This document shows positions 34,143 through 46,804 of a DNA stretch of 64,000 nucleotides, piece after piece. The translations under genes were made by a program, and so were the position numbers. Below the pieces are notes generated by a model, which saw only the letters and a list, made by a program, of their open reading frames with translations, was not told the DNA's origin and searched no databases. The stretch lies in contig JALIZF010001880.1 in NCBI GenBank assembly GCA_029948255.1, forward strand, positions 310,001-374,000. Reading direction: 5' to 3'. Source of the DNA: Telmatactis stephensoni. Its lineage: Eukaryota > Cnidaria > Anthozoa > Actiniaria > Isophelliidae. Within the stretch, counting starts at the first letter, position 1. Every line of letters starts with the position of its first letter.

Positions 34143-37100
34143 ATGTCGGAACTGAAGGTTTTCTTGCTTTTCTTGGCCTCATTTAATTGCATTTTTGCAA
34201 GACCTGCGGTTCACAGTGATCCTCCAAAATGGCCGGATGCCTACACTGTAACGGGAGTATTGTACTTGCCATATGCTGAGATTAAGGAACCTTTCCAAGC
34301 ATGGTACGATAGCCCAAACAAAAGAAGTCGAATTGACTACTATGGAGGTACGATACTCTTTATTAAGCTTAAATTTAAGTCTTACATGCTTTAACTTAAT
34401 AAGAATGCAAGAAAGTCAAATCATTTTGAAGTTTGACGGTTTTAGAAAAGGTTTTACCAAATTGTTTTCAATGTGAAAAGTTCATTCCTTCTGTCAGAGG
34501 CATCTGATTGATCTTTGTGATTCCTATAAATGCATCGTGTGATATTTAAGCCTGTTGATTGCACACCTTAATTCTGAAATTTTGAAGCAGTTGCTAAAAG
34601 ATTAAGTTGACATAACAGTCAGTGTAGTGAAATGTTGGCCTGGTATGTGGCTGGTTAATTAGTCACGTGAGGTAATGTTTTTCTGGTCAAGTGCAATTTT
34701 GCTTGAATAGCATGGAAATGGGTTTATAGTGATTTAGCAAAAACGACACCATCAATGAATCAATCTTTATTTAATAAAGCAGGTTAATAAACGCAGCCGA
34801 AAGGCTGATGTGGACCTGCCATATTACACATAAATAAGAAAAATAAAATGTGAAAGAACCATGTGAAAGAAGATGCCAAGTTCACTGACAATGGCATTGC
34901 AAACATAAAGAAGATGTGAATAACAAGTGAAATGTTATCCTGAATGTGGCGTCATGACATCATCACTAGTAGTCACACAATGAATGAATGTGATAAAGTT
35001 GTCATCTCATGCCGTGTGCTTGACTCTATTACATTGTGCTTGCTAAATCACTCTATTAGGCAGATTTATGCAAAGGTGACAAAACACAAGAGCAGGATAT
35101 GGGAAAGTAAAGCTCTCACATTCATTTGCTGTGTGATAATTACAGTGTGACAAAGTCATGACCCCACATTAAGGGCACCATTTGATTTGTTTTTCCATCC
35201 TCCTCTTGGTGTCAGTGACATCAAAAGTCATTTCAAACATACTATGTCTGCAGTATATATGCACATAAAAGCAAGGCGATGTTCCTGTTCAATCCAATTC
35301 TTAATATATCAGAACATTGTCTTACATAGTTGTAATACAATGGTTATATAGTGAAAATTGATATATAGCATGAATTCTAACAGCATAATGAAATATTTTG
35401 TGTGTAGGCATGGATGCTACGTTCCAGCTAGGTAATGTTTTACCAAATGGAGCATCATTTCGGATCTGTCCAGAAACCACTGACACTACAAGAAATGTCA
35501 GAAAATGTTTTCAGAGTAATGGCACTGCAGAAGTGAAGATCAGCCCTCAGTCTGTCTTGCCAGACCTGACCCAATTCAAAGTAAGTGCAAAAATAGAGTA
35601 TGTAATTTACATATCACTGAAAAATGAATTGAGTTGTGCCATGCCTTGGCAGCAATACACGCTGGGCTTCGTAAGGCACTGAAATTCAGTGGTTTTAAGC
35701 ATGAATTTTAATAACTTTTTACAGTAAAGTCCAATCAACTTCAAATTTTACATGTGAAGATTGCTTGTCAAAAGCAAAATTTTCTTCTTTTTACTTTTAC
35801 CAGTGTTATTATTTATAGGCAGGAAAATGACATCATCAATGTAGTGGAAAATTGAAACGAGGGATATGCAAAATTTTAATAAGCGCATTTGAAAGAACTG
35901 GTAAAGATATGTTCGAAACCAAAGAGATAATTGACAAAGTTGTTTGCAATCTAAAAATATAATTTTTTGAAAATTGCTATTTTTAGGTAAACTAGCAGGA
36001 AATTCCAAACTTTAAAAAATATATTCTGATTACATATGACTTTTTCTTTTATCTCTTCGGGTTTTGAACATATCTTGACGAGTTCTTTCAAATGCTGTAA
36101 TTAAAATTTTGCATATCCCTTGTTTTCAATTTCCCTTTAAATTGATGATGTCATTTTCCCGCCCAAAGATCATAACACTGGTAAAAGTAAAAAGAAGATA
36201 CTTTTGCTTTTGACAAGCATTCTTCACATGTAAAATTTGAAGTAGATTGGACTTTGCAGTAAAAAGTTATTATAAATTCATGCTTAAAACCATGGATTTC
36301 ACTTTTGTGCCAGCCCAGCGTGATAGTGAACATTCTGCATCGTATGGTATAAAATGGTAAGTGTTTGATGAGTGGTGTGTAAGGTAATGGTATTAGTGGT
36401 CAATGAGTGGTCGATAAATGGTTGGTAAGGTTACAGTGAGATAATGGTAAAATATGGTTGGTAAGATGATGGTATTAGGTAATGGTAAGTGGTCGACGAA
36501 CAGTTACTGACCACTTGCTGTATGGTGCAGATTGTTCACTATTACCTGCCTTAGCAGTTGAATTGTTAAGGAATCAATGTTTGTCAATCTTCACTGCCGA
36601 GACATGGCCAGTGCAACATAGTACAGCATTGAAACATTTACAGTCTGACTGGAGGCTCTACATCAGTTAGTAGCTTGAGAAGACATTATTGACTGTGTAC
36701 ATCAGTTTTGGCCATACAACTACAGCGCTCGAAATAACAGCAGGTCAAGGGACAATGTCCTTCCAGATTTGCTTAATGACCGGCCAAATCTGATTTTGAA
36801 AGGACAGATTGACTGGCCATATTTAGAGAGAAAAAATCAGATTAACAGAACATTAAGTATTCATAGTTTTTGTCCTTCCAAAAATTAGTCATGACCTTCC
36901 AAAAATGTATTTTGAAGGACATGCTGTCCTGCATATGTCTGGTCGTTATTTCGAGCCCTGCAACTATTCAATAAATGTTGACAGATCTTTTTTTGAAAGA
37001 AGCTGAGTATATTGTGTATGATCATGTTCTGTGAAGTACCCTATTCTAAACTCAGCATGACTTACCATGCTTTGTCACATCACAGTAGTTAGTACTAAGA

Positions 37101-40100
37101 GCAGATTTCATATGACTGTGAAAATGGTACTACATGGTCACGGAACACTTATGAAAGGAATTTCGAATGTTTTTATAGACAACACAGCATTGACACAGCT
37201 ACGGCATGGCGCAGTCTGTTCTACACTCATGTGAAATCTGCTCTTTGTCATTGCCATAAGTGTAGTATGTCATTAGTCTAGATATCTGGATCTGGCTAAT
37301 GCTATGCAAAGATGGATTAGCACTCATCCAGAATTGAGTCTTAAGTTCAGCCTTCCCCTGGAATAGTGCTAACCTGTCTTAATTTGAGCAGCTGGTCTCT
37401 GATGTACAATTCCGTTTCTTGTTTGATTGCAGTATGTAGGCAACACAACATTTGGTGATGTGCATTGTCAAAAATGGGTGTATGTTGTGTTTGAAGGACA
37501 CAAGAAAAATAAATATACAATGCATCTAAATATGAATAACCCACCAGGCCCCGTGCATTATGAGATGCTTGGTTATGACAGTCTTTTGGGATCACATTAT
37601 GATAAATATGAAATAGTCTATGCCGACTACAGTGCCTCTCCACCACGTGAAACTATCTTTAAAATACCTAAAGGTATAACATACAGCAAACACTTGAATA
37701 GGCTACTTGCATTAATAGAGACCTTTAGCATTACCCAAACAGCAACGAGGACATCAACAGCATTTATAAGACAATGGCCTTAGTTTTACAAAATATAAGA
37801 ACTGCACAATACAGATGAGCAGAGCTGTAAGAAAATCATCAAATTCTGCAAAACTACAATATGAAAGGCCAAGATTTCACACTCTGTAAAGGATGGGAAC
37901 TTGAGGACATAAACCAGTATATTTTCTGTTGGCCAGGAAGTTTCTCTTTCATTGCTATTCCTTCAAAATGCTGAGTCTAAATGGCAATTGAATGCAAATA
38001 AGCAAAAGAAATAGCTTTGAGTATTTTGACTAAACCCATTTTGATGTCCTGTCTTCCCTGCCATTGTCATCATAGTAACTGTTGCTTAATAAGGTCTCTA
38101 TTGCATCATATACTACAACTTCCAGAATGCTTTGCCCACTTTCTTTTGTAAAGTATTATTAGTGCAAGCTAACTATTTTCAAGAGGGAATAAAAATCTGA
38201 ATAAGAAAGAAAATTTGTCAATCATTCTGGTAGCTGTAGTAAAATGAAGCCTTGCAATTGCAAACAGCCTATAGAAGCTTTGCACCATCACATGATGGAA
38301 GCCATGACAGGAGGCACAACAATAGAGTCTTTTCCCCTGGGAAACTGAACTCTTTCTCATGTACACCAGATTAGTCCAGACTCTATTGTTCCTGCCTCCT
38401 GTCATGGCTGCCATCACGTGATGGTGCAAATGTTCATTTTTATATAGCAAAATTTGCAGTATTTTAGCTTGTCGTATCAATTTTTTAGGGCTTGATGTAA
38501 ATTGACAGAATTGTTTTTTTCATAATTTTGTATTAGGTATGGTCTGTACTGGCTTTCCTGGACCTGGTGATTCAGCTGCTATAATTGCCAACCCAATGCA
38601 AGAATTCATTGAGCCTGAAGGAAGGAAAATTACTCACAGTGTGTTTGACAACTTTCTCAAAAAACACCCCAAAGACTATACTAGCAAAACGGAATACTCC
38701 CATCGCCTTGAAGTCTTCAGACAAAATTTAAGGTACATGAATTGAAAGGAAATTAGTATTTTTTTCCCACAGACTTCATTCATTTTTTCACAAAATTTGA
38801 GACTCCAAGATGTGGTAACTTAGTCAGCTTCATCATATTGATAAGATAGTTTCCTTCTTATAAACAAGAGTTACCTTATTGCTCAATTGAGTTGTTTGTG
38901 CACATTATTGGTTCTTGTAGATTCATCAATTCAAAAAATCGTCAACATGCTGGATTCTACCTTGCAATGAACCACCTTGGAGATCGTACTGAGAAAGAAC
39001 TCATGGTTTTGAAAGGCAGAAGAACAAGCAAGGGATACAATGGGGGGTTACCATACAAACCAGATCTTTCTAAACTAAAGGATATTCCAGATCATATTGA
39101 TTGGAACTTACGTGGTAGGCAAATACTCCAAAGAAGCTTAGTTTAGTTTACTTGCATTTTCTTCCTATGAAGACATGGAAACCTCAACAGCACTTTCACT
39201 ACCAATTGAAAATGGGCCATACAGTGTAATAGGCCAAACCACACACAATGGTAAATTGATGGCCTATTCTCCCTGAATTAATGGTGTGGGTTCTTTAATG
39301 TTCTCATCAATTGAGTATAATAGTCTGGCTTTGGAATCAAAACCTAACCTTCCACATTGAAGACTGGCCCTCAACTAACTAGGTAAACCAGGTGGCAGAT
39401 TAGGGACTGCAAAATGCATACCATTATCTGTAATTATGAAACTAAAGATTACTTCATTTAATAAGAATTTGCCTTCCAGGAGCTGTAACACCAGTTAAAG
39501 ACCAAGCTGTGTGTGGTTCCTGTTGGAGTTTTGGGTCTACAGGTGCCATTGAGGGAGCTCTGTTCATGAAGGTATAATACCTAGGCCTATTTGCACAAAC
39601 ATTGACCCTTCAAAGTCATCAAACCTATACAGCGGCATAACTAAGGGGGGTGCACTAGGTGCACGTGCACCCCCCTTTAGAAGCCAAAGGTCCACTTATG
39701 TATAATTGCACTAGCTCTCACTGAGCAGCAGCCCCCCTTACCCCCCCCCCCTGGCAAAACCCCAACATTTAACAAAATAATTATGTATTGTTTTTATCAT
39801 ACATGTAAAGTTCTGTTCTTCAAAATAGTTGGTTTCTTCTTGTTTGCACAGACAAAAAATCTCACAAGACTATCACAGCAGAATCTAATTGATTGTTCTT
39901 GGGGCTATGGCAATAATGGATGCGATGGTGGTGAGGAATTTCGTTCTTACCAATGGGTTATGAAACACCAAGGGATTGCTACTGAGGAAAGTTATGGACA
40001 GTACTTAGCTCAGGTACCTTTGTATTATACAAGCATAAATGTTAAATAACAACTAATCAGCTCACACTCTACTCTCTTGATTGCAATTTGTCTTCTGACT

Positions 40101-40555
40101 ATTTTAGGATGGCTATTGTCATTTTGAGGATGCCAAAATTGGTGCCAAAATAACTGGATATGTCAATGTAACCTCTGGAGATCTAAATGCTCTTAGACTT
40201 GCCATAGCCCAGCAAGGGCCTGTGGCTGTTGGTATTGATGCATCACATCGATCATTTGCTTTCTACTCTTTTGGTGTTTACTATGAGCCAAAATGCGGTA
40301 AGTGTTCTTTCAACTCTTTCCCCATTCTGATTGCTTTCTCATGATTTTCTTAATTATTCTTTACCAGGAAACAAACCAGCTGATCTTGACCATGCTGTTC
40401 TTGCTGTTGGGTATGGTACCTTGGATGGGCAGGCTTACTGGCTGATCAAGAACTCCTGGTCTACCCACTGGGGAAACAATGGCTATGTATTGATGTCGCA
40501 GAAGGATAACAACTGTGGTGTTGCCACTGATGCAACGTTTGTTAACATGGAATGA
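34143..40555 (+). CDS. 26-29-p type cysteine protease (papain family, C1A)
   Basis: Nine exons: 34143-34347, 35408-35580, 37433-37673, 38537-38732, 38921-39114, 39480-39571, 39852-40013, 40108-40297, 40368-40555; 1641 bases, 546 residues, all phases closing. Insect 26-29 kDa proteases are about 550. A signal peptide (about residues 1-19, hydrophobic [14 protein letters not shown]) is followed by the long N-terminal domain typical of this subfamily ([15 protein letters not shown] onward). An I29-like inhibitor region (about 225-290, [11 protein letters not shown]) and the peptidase domain come next. Catalytic residues are visible: Q345 and C351 in [15 protein letters not shown]493 in [12 protein letters not shown] and N513 in [11 protein letters not shown]. 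Expected to be secreted or lysosomal, in digestion or immunity. All catalytic residues are intact, so it is probably active. Confidence 0.93.
35658..36322. mobile_element. Foldback element, about 665 bp
   Basis: Ends CACGCTGGGC and its complement, the same ten bases as the 1.4 kb foldback at 19023. The arms are near-complementary almost to the centre, for example GAGGGATATGCAAAATTTTA on the left against AAAATTTTGCATATCCC on the right. Possible ATA direct repeat at both flanks. In intron 2 of the protease gene. Confidence 0.8.
36726..36959. repeat. MITE with GCTCGAAATAAC ends
   Basis: Left GCTCGAAATAAC and right GTTATTTCGAGC, about 234 bp. The interior carries paired GGACA / TGTCC motifs. Protease intron 2. 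Confidence 0.65.
37098..37243. repeat. MITE with AGAGCAGATTTCATATGA ends
   Basis: Inverted ends AGAGCAGATTTCATATGA and TCATGTGAAATCTGCTCT. Best copy of the family also seen near 12230 and 16200. Protease intron 2. Confidence 0.75.
38279..38430. repeat. Foldback with TTTGCACCATCACATGATGG arms
   Basis: Two arms of about 60 bases, including CCATGACAGGAGGCA and AATAGAGTC, invert around a 35-base centre. Protease intron 3. Confidence 0.75.
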
Positions 40556-40810
40556 GCTGCGTAGTAGAACTCGAAGTAAATCAATACTATATTTTGCTAA
40601 TGTTTTCATAGTCAAATCCAATTTTTTAATAGTTTATAAGCGACTTCAAAGTAAAGATACTTGCCGCTTCCGATCCTCTAGGCAGTTCCTATAGGTCTGA
40701 AGAGAATTGCGCTGAAAATGGCTATGTTTGTGTAGCTAGATGAACACGCATTTATTGAAATCATATTATTTAAAAGTAAATTCACATCGTGATAACTCAA
40801 ATATAAACTG

Positions 40811-40816
40811 AATAAA
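40811..40816 (+). terminator. Candidate polyA signal, protease gene
   Basis: AATAAA about 255 bases past the stop codon. Confidence 0.5.
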
Positions 40817-41083
40817 ACTTTTGAAGTAATATTTGCAACTGATTTATGAATGTATCTAGCTCGTGGGTTCATTGTTTGTTATAAGTCTTATAACGACTGT
40901 CAGTCTTCATTTTGACACACTTCCGTATTAGGGCACTTCTTGATAATTGCTTTTTGAGGTGGAGCCAAGCTTGGAAATACTGGGGTTGGTGTGGCATACT
41001 AGAATGGACTGTGTCGTCTTCTAGAAAGTCCCACTCTTATAGGACGGCTGCATGCTTTGTTGAAGTAGAGTTTTCTGTACTGA

Positions 41084-41089
41084 TTTATT
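41084..41089 (-). terminator. Candidate polyA signal, unknown E2F-site gene
   Basis: TTTATT on plus, AATAAA on minus, about 113 bases past the stop at 41202. Confidence 0.5.
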
Positions 41090-41201
41090 GCTTGTGGCAT
41101 ATCTTAAATTCGAGTAAAAGAGGATTATAATGATGTGAAAAAATATTGGTAATAAATGACTGGAATAACGCTACGCCTCACCTGCTGGCTCTTCGTTTTC
41201 T

Positions 41202-44200
41202 TTAAAACTTGACGATGATATGGCACTTTTGACTTTCGTAGGTAAATTTCTTCCATGTAAATGCTGGTAGTGCTTTACCTGCTGTAACACTTTCAGTATT
41301 TTTGGGTGTTTGCAAATGCCGCTCAGATTCCTTTGGTTTCTAATTAATGTGAAATATATTTAGAAATTTCTGTGTATACTATGTACCATTCCACGTATAT
41401 ACATTATTCGGACATTTAATTCAGTATATGTGACGTCATTGATGGATTTCAATGCATGTATTTCACACTCAACCCTCCGATAATCAGTACGAGTTTCCAG
41501 TAGCTCAGTGTTAGATATCCATCCAGATAATCGGAAGGTCGTGGGTTCGGTTCCCAACTGGGTCTCAGATTGTTTTGTAGCGGTACGTTGATGGGTTATT
41601 TAACGTGGAGTTATTACAATTTATATGCATCTTTACCATTTCTAGTGAAATATATTTAATTTGTAATTATCATTATATACCCTGTGTACCAGAATAGGTA
41701 GCTGATAAGTATTTAAATTACGAGAAATTCTTTGTGAGAATGTATACAGACCAATCAATATATTCCGTAATTAACATTGGTCATGCAGACGTGATCTCGA
41801 GGTAAATTCATAAGTGGTCGCTCCATAGAAATGGTCGTCTACTAGAGGTTCCTTACCTTTGCCTTTCTTAAAGCGGTTTCCATTAACTGCATAGCCATGT
41901 GTAGTAACTCTGGTCCATCCAGGTCATCGACGTCCTTTTCTAGTACGTGATGGACTTGCGATTGTAAAGCACCTGAAGAGATACGATAAATATCGTCTAA
42001 CTTAATGCCTCGTGATAATTTTTCTTGTAACGCAGATGAATCGTTATCATGTTGCGCTAAGCTGAATCGTATGTCATGTTCACGTTACGCGCAGCTGAAC
42101 CGTATGTCATGTTCACATTGCGCGCAGCTGAACCGTATGTCATGTTCACGTTGCGCGCAGCTGAACCGTATGTCATGTTCACGTTGCGCGCAGCTGAACC
42201 GTATGTCATGTTCACGTTGAGCGCAGCTGAACCGTATGTCATGTTCACGTTGCGCGCAGCTGAACCGTATGTCACGTTCACGTTGTGCGCAGCTGAACCG
42301 TATGTCATGTTCACGTTGCGCGCAGCTGGACCGTATGTCATGTTCACGTTACGCGCATGTAAACCGTATGTCATGTTCTCGTTGCGTGAGGCTGAACCGC
42401 GTGTCATGATGTTCATGTTGCGGGCGCAGCTGAACCGTGCGTCGTGTTCATGTTGTGCGCAGTGAATCCTATATCCATCCCTTCAGCACTTGAGCACCAC
42501 GTTGCAGAAGCAGAACTCGATTTAACTGTTGCGCACTACTGATACATTAGGTAGCCATATGAGAGCGCAACTGGAAAATTGCATCATGTGGCTGAGCCTT
42601 GAGCTTGCTTCAGTTGTACACCAGTCGTGTACCAATGAAGATAAAGCAGTCAAAATTTTGTCTATATAAAGAAATGTTTCAAAATACATGCTTTCGCCAG
42701 TTAACATCTATCAGAATCGACTTGATGGACTATACTAATCTTTACCTTCATTCTCCTGTAAGTTTTCTTTTGACGAGCTTTCTTTCGGCTTCACCTGACT
42801 TGGAGAACACTTCTTACTCTCCCTTATTCGCGCAGTCATCGTGTCAGATTCAAGTGATGTGAGTGGGTGGACGATGTATTCTGGGGGTGTATCACTGATT
42901 TGGCTTGAAACGCTCTCTCCATCAATGTCAGCATAACAGAAACATTCTTTTTCAAACGAATTCAGTTTTTTTGGGGTGTGAGGTGCTTGGTAAAGAGATG
43001 TCTTGTATGATAGCATCAGGACAAAATTGGCTTTGAAAAATCTTCGAGACTGGATTCATCGTAGAGGGATGTATCATCATTCTGCCATTAAACCTTTAGC
43101 CAAGAACATCTTGCTTGGACTATTGGAAATACACAAGGGGCTCAATGTTACCTGTTGAAAGTGTTTAGCATTCATTTAAAAGTTTGAAAGTCCATCATCA
43201 TCATCATCAACATTATTTGGCCCCGGGGGGGACTCCTATATATAAGAGGACGGGGATGCTCGTCGGAAATTTTGAAAATGACCCCTAAAAGGTACCTGAG
43301 TGGGAGTGGCAACAATTCATTCCTACCCCTAAAAGGTACCAATTAATAATCAATAATAAGAAATTAAAGTAAGAAACACTTTGTTATCGATGTGCTTTGA
43401 AGATTCAATTCAGATCATCGAAATTGTCCCTTTCATGCTTATTTTAGGTAGCTTATTTACCCTAAAACAGTCCCTCAAAGGTACCAGCTATGTCTCTGGT
43501 AGTCCACTTAAGTCTGAGACACCCTAAAAGGTACCAGATTGTAGATTTTGACCCCTAAAAGGTACGACGAGCATCTCCCGTCCATTTACGATTGGAGTCC
43601 CCCCGGGTATTTGGCGGCCATTGCAAATTACTTTTGTTGTTAGTATATATATATCTACCTCGTCGAGTAAAGCGTCTTCTCCAAGGTGAAAAACTGATGA
43701 ACATACACGATGGAAAGTGATGCGGGGACGATCCTCGTTAACACTGGTTTCATGACAGCCAACATTTTCAGGTACCATCTGCATTTCACCATGAGCACTT
43801 CCTGTAGGCCCCAGTCTCATCCCATGCGGTCTCGGTAAAGTCTGTATAGTACCTTTTGTTGTTTGAATAATCATCATCTTCGTTCGACATATTCCTGATT
43901 ATTAGTGTTCCGTTCTTCATTCTCGTCTGCTGGAGATTTCTGCGGAAATGTGCCTTGCATTTCTCCTGTGCAGGACAGGAATCCGTCATATTCTACGCTG
44001 GCATCGATATTTAGTGTTTGATCAGGTGTCGTCGACTCTTCGTGATTCTCTGCTGGTTTTTGACATGGAACTACTGAGTCATTTGTATGTTGATGAGCTT
44101 CCATAGTAGTACTATCAGCAGTGTCCATGTTAGCAGGGTGATCAAGTGACTTCATGTGCTGTACTGGTGATTGTTCAAAGCTGTGCAACGTTGAGATGAC

Positions 44201-45891
44201 ATCCTGTAGGGTTTGATTCATTTACAGTTGATGACCAATCTCTGAAATGGGGTGAGTTTGATGAGCAGTTATCATCTTGATTATGACGCTGATACTCATC
44301 GTGCTGGACTTTCTTGAAGTGCTGTCACTTGAAATATCCTGATTTGTATTTGGCTTAAATAAATCAAGACTGGGTATTGAGATGACATCAGGAAATTGAA
44401 AGGAAGGAAGGAATTTTCCCCCTGTGCTCATTCTCTCTGAGACATATCCTTTTATTACAAGGCTCGTATAGGTCATCACTTACAGGGACCTCTTGATCAT
44501 TGTTCTTGCTCTTCGATTCGACTTCATCCTCGTCGTCCGAGAACAATATTTCGGTGGATGCAGTGGATGCGTTTTCATCAGGGTCTTCTGAATAGTATTT
44601 CATCCATGCCACAGGGAACCCAAAATGGACGTTTTTCGAGGTTTTGTCCAGTGAACAAGGTGAAGGTTCTTTCTTCATAATTGATTGCAATTCAAAACTT
44701 GCCTTTGAAGCGTCAGTGCTACAAATGTTTGATTTCTCAAGCTTCTTATTTGATTTAGTGAGAATTCCTGATCGTTCTAAAAAAGCCCCAAAGTCCATAC
44801 AAGTATTGTTTACGTCTGTCTCTGAAGAACCTATATGTAAAGATATTTAATTATCAAAACTTCAAAATAGACATGTCTACTCTTTTATTAGGAACTTAAT
44901 GGCTGGCATTTCCATGCTACACTATTATGTTTCGCATAACGATAGCTACTCTGTAATGAGACCCCTCCAATCTCGCCCTATCCATCTAATAGACTGGCGG
45001 GAAAATTCCTTCATTTACTACTATAATTCCATACCTGAATAAACTGTGCTGAACATTTTAACTCCATATGGTGGAAGTTGAAGGTCTGCAAATTTGAAAA
45101 TGTCAAATTTATTTTGCAGCATTATTTTTAAACGGGTTACAACAAATGAAAAATGCTGAGCAATACATTTGTCAATCCGACAGTGGATAGCTAGTATTCC
45201 CTGAAATCGAGAGGTTTGTGATCAGGCTTATATTCTGGCATGAGAGCATAAATAAGCTTATGCTCTCTTGTTTTTGGGCCTTCGTGATAAACTTTGGCAG
45301 GGCAGGTCAATAGCCGAATTCTTCCTCTTTCAAATAACTGAATATATCTAGATACTAGACTATATTCTTACCATAAATATCACACTTTCTAGTGCGCTTT
45401 TCCTCGGGACTGCAATTTTCTCCTGACTTCTTGTTCGACACTTCGTTTTCAACAACAACAATAGGCTCTTCGTTTTTCGCGTCTTTCTCATCGTTTTCAC
45501 AAATAGAATCTTTCAATATGCTTTCAGAGTCTTCTAAAAAAGGCCCGCTTCTGGGAAACTGAGATTCTTCGGCCGCGCTGGATAGTTTGGAAAAACTTTT
45601 TGCTGCTTGAAATTCAGCGTCCGCATCTTCGTGAGAAGGATGATCACTTTTTAGGACATTGTTTAAGAGTGTCTCTTTGTGATGGCTTAAAATATCTACG
45701 TAAGAAAAACATCTAAGCTCAAAATAGCATCTTGTGGATATCTCTAAAATGATAAAAATATAAATCTGCAAAGTTCAAAACTTACTCAAGTCCACGTCAA
45801 CAGAGTACAAACTTTCGTCGGCATTTTCTTTGACATCTCCATCAATGCTTAGGAAATTATGCTCTATCGCAACAAACTTCTCCATGCTCAT
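41202..45891 (-). CDS. Unrecognised acidic, serine-rich protein; promoter has E2F-like sites
   Basis: I do not recognise the family. Firm exons: 45786-45891 (MSMEKFVAIEHNF), 45372-45695, 45035-45085 (LPPYGVKMFSTVYS), 44484-44830, 44203 to about 43900, about 43837-43659 (ends LGEDALLDE), about 43005-42746, 41857-41972 and 41202-41339; roughly 600 residues. The phases match at every firm join, including 44484 to 44203. The break between about 43900 and 43837 is not solved: one frame runs into TGA after QEYVERR while another opens just downstream. The protein is acidic and Ser/Asp/Glu-rich, with FSDDEDEVESKS as a likely CK2 target. It ends in an ordered-looking stretch, DDLDGPELLHMAMQLMETAL and PAFTWKKFTYESQKCHIIVKF. 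A cell-cycle or DNA-repair role is only an inference from the E2F-like sites. Confidence 0.65.
41492..41570 (+). other. tRNA-like head of a SINE
   Basis: A-box TAGCTCAGTGTTAGA near 41502 and B-box GGTTCGGTTCC near 41545, at tRNA spacing. The acceptor stem pairs poorly, so it reads as a SINE head or tRNA pseudogene. It lies in the last intron of the unknown gene. Confidence 0.5.
42050..42465. repeat. 33-bp minisatellite, about 12 copies
   Basis: Unit around GTATGTCATGTTCACG plus TTGCGCGCAGCTGAACC, 33 bases, most copies over 90% alike and decaying at both ends. Because 33 is a multiple of three, long open frames appear on both strands. It lies in the intron between exons at 42746 and 41972. 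Confidence 0.93.
43221..43608. repeat. MITE with G-rich ends (copy 2)
   Basis: GGGGGGGACTCC at the left and GGAGTCCCCCC at the right. Interior CCCCTAAAAGGTACC repeats and an inverted GACGAGCAT pair. Same family as 22081-22432. Intron of the unknown gene. Confidence 0.75.
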
Positions 45892-46020
45892 GAGTTTAGG
45901 TTAAAATGTTCATAAAAATAATACTTTGTTCACTAAAAAAACAAACAAGAGTAAGCTTATATTTTTGTAAACTTTGATGTGTGCTGTTTGCGCTCGTGTG
46001 GACGCGCTTGCTCCAAAAGT

Positions 46021-46040
46021 GGCGCCAAACTTTTGGCGGG
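46021..46040. promoter_or_regulatory. Tandem E2F-like sites
   Basis: GGCGCCAAA (46021-46029) and TTTTGGCGGG (46031-46040) both fit the E2F consensus. They lie 130-150 bases upstream of the start codon at 45891. Confidence 0.55.
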
Positions 46041-46804
46041 CTTCAGACTGTCTTTATATTACGTCATTCACTTACGTCACCTACATCGGAAGTGGTTGCT
46101 GCAGTATTCAATAAAAGCATCATATAAATAACACTAATATTAATCCAAACAATGGAAAACAAATAATTTTGTACTATTAGTGAAATGGATATTCATTTCA
46201 CACTAGAGCTAAGATCAAATGCCACCAATAATATATTTTGCTTCTGGGGCCGATGTTGACTTTTTGCTCTATATATAAAGACCAGAGTGTATATTGGTTA
46301 ATAGCAATTAAAATAAAAGAATTTTTTCTAAATTGTTACCTTCGGCTCCTAGGATTACGTTTTCCAAATTTTGATGGAGATTTCTTGCAAGTGTTCTATG
46401 GTTTACAAAACTGGAGCAATTTGGTTTTAAATTGAAACAGTTTCAAATTCAAAAAAAGGACGTTGTTAAAAATTCGTAACTTGATATCGTTAGCCAGTTT
46501 GTAAATATTGGAATAAACAGTATAAACTGACCACTAATGATATACATGTATGATTGTTGATATTAAAATATTTCTATACCTAAACTACAGTCAGGCTCTC
46601 TCCAGTGGATAAATTTTCCGTTTTTGCACAGGCAGCCAAAGCATTCAACGTTTGCCGTTTTTTGAAAATAAACTAAAATCTTACAATTTTTCTTGTGGTG
46701 TTTCCTTCCGTTTATATTATGTTTAAGGCGTTTCTGACAAGTTTTTGGCATTTCTGAGCTATTTTTTCTCGTTGAACCTCGGTTAAAAAATCATTTAAAG
46801 TCAT

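Larger units (their letters stand above)
40556..41201. other. Convergent 3' ends of the protease and the E2F-site gene
   Basis: Two genes end here, tail to tail. Candidate polyA signals lie at 40811-40816 (plus) and 41084-41089 (minus). No coding exon seen between them. Confidence 0.5.

Noticed and set aside
41492..41570. A functional tRNA gene
   Set aside because: Boxes and spacing fit, but the acceptor stem pairs badly and the sequence continues as a repeat-like body, so it is listed as a SINE head.
42057..42416. 119-codon open frame on minus and 129-codon frame on plus
   Set aside because: Both are the 33-bp minisatellite read in frame. Being open on both strands points to unit length, not selection.
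42005..42465. A CRISPR array
   Set aside because: Units are contiguous with no unique spacers; the context is an animal intron.
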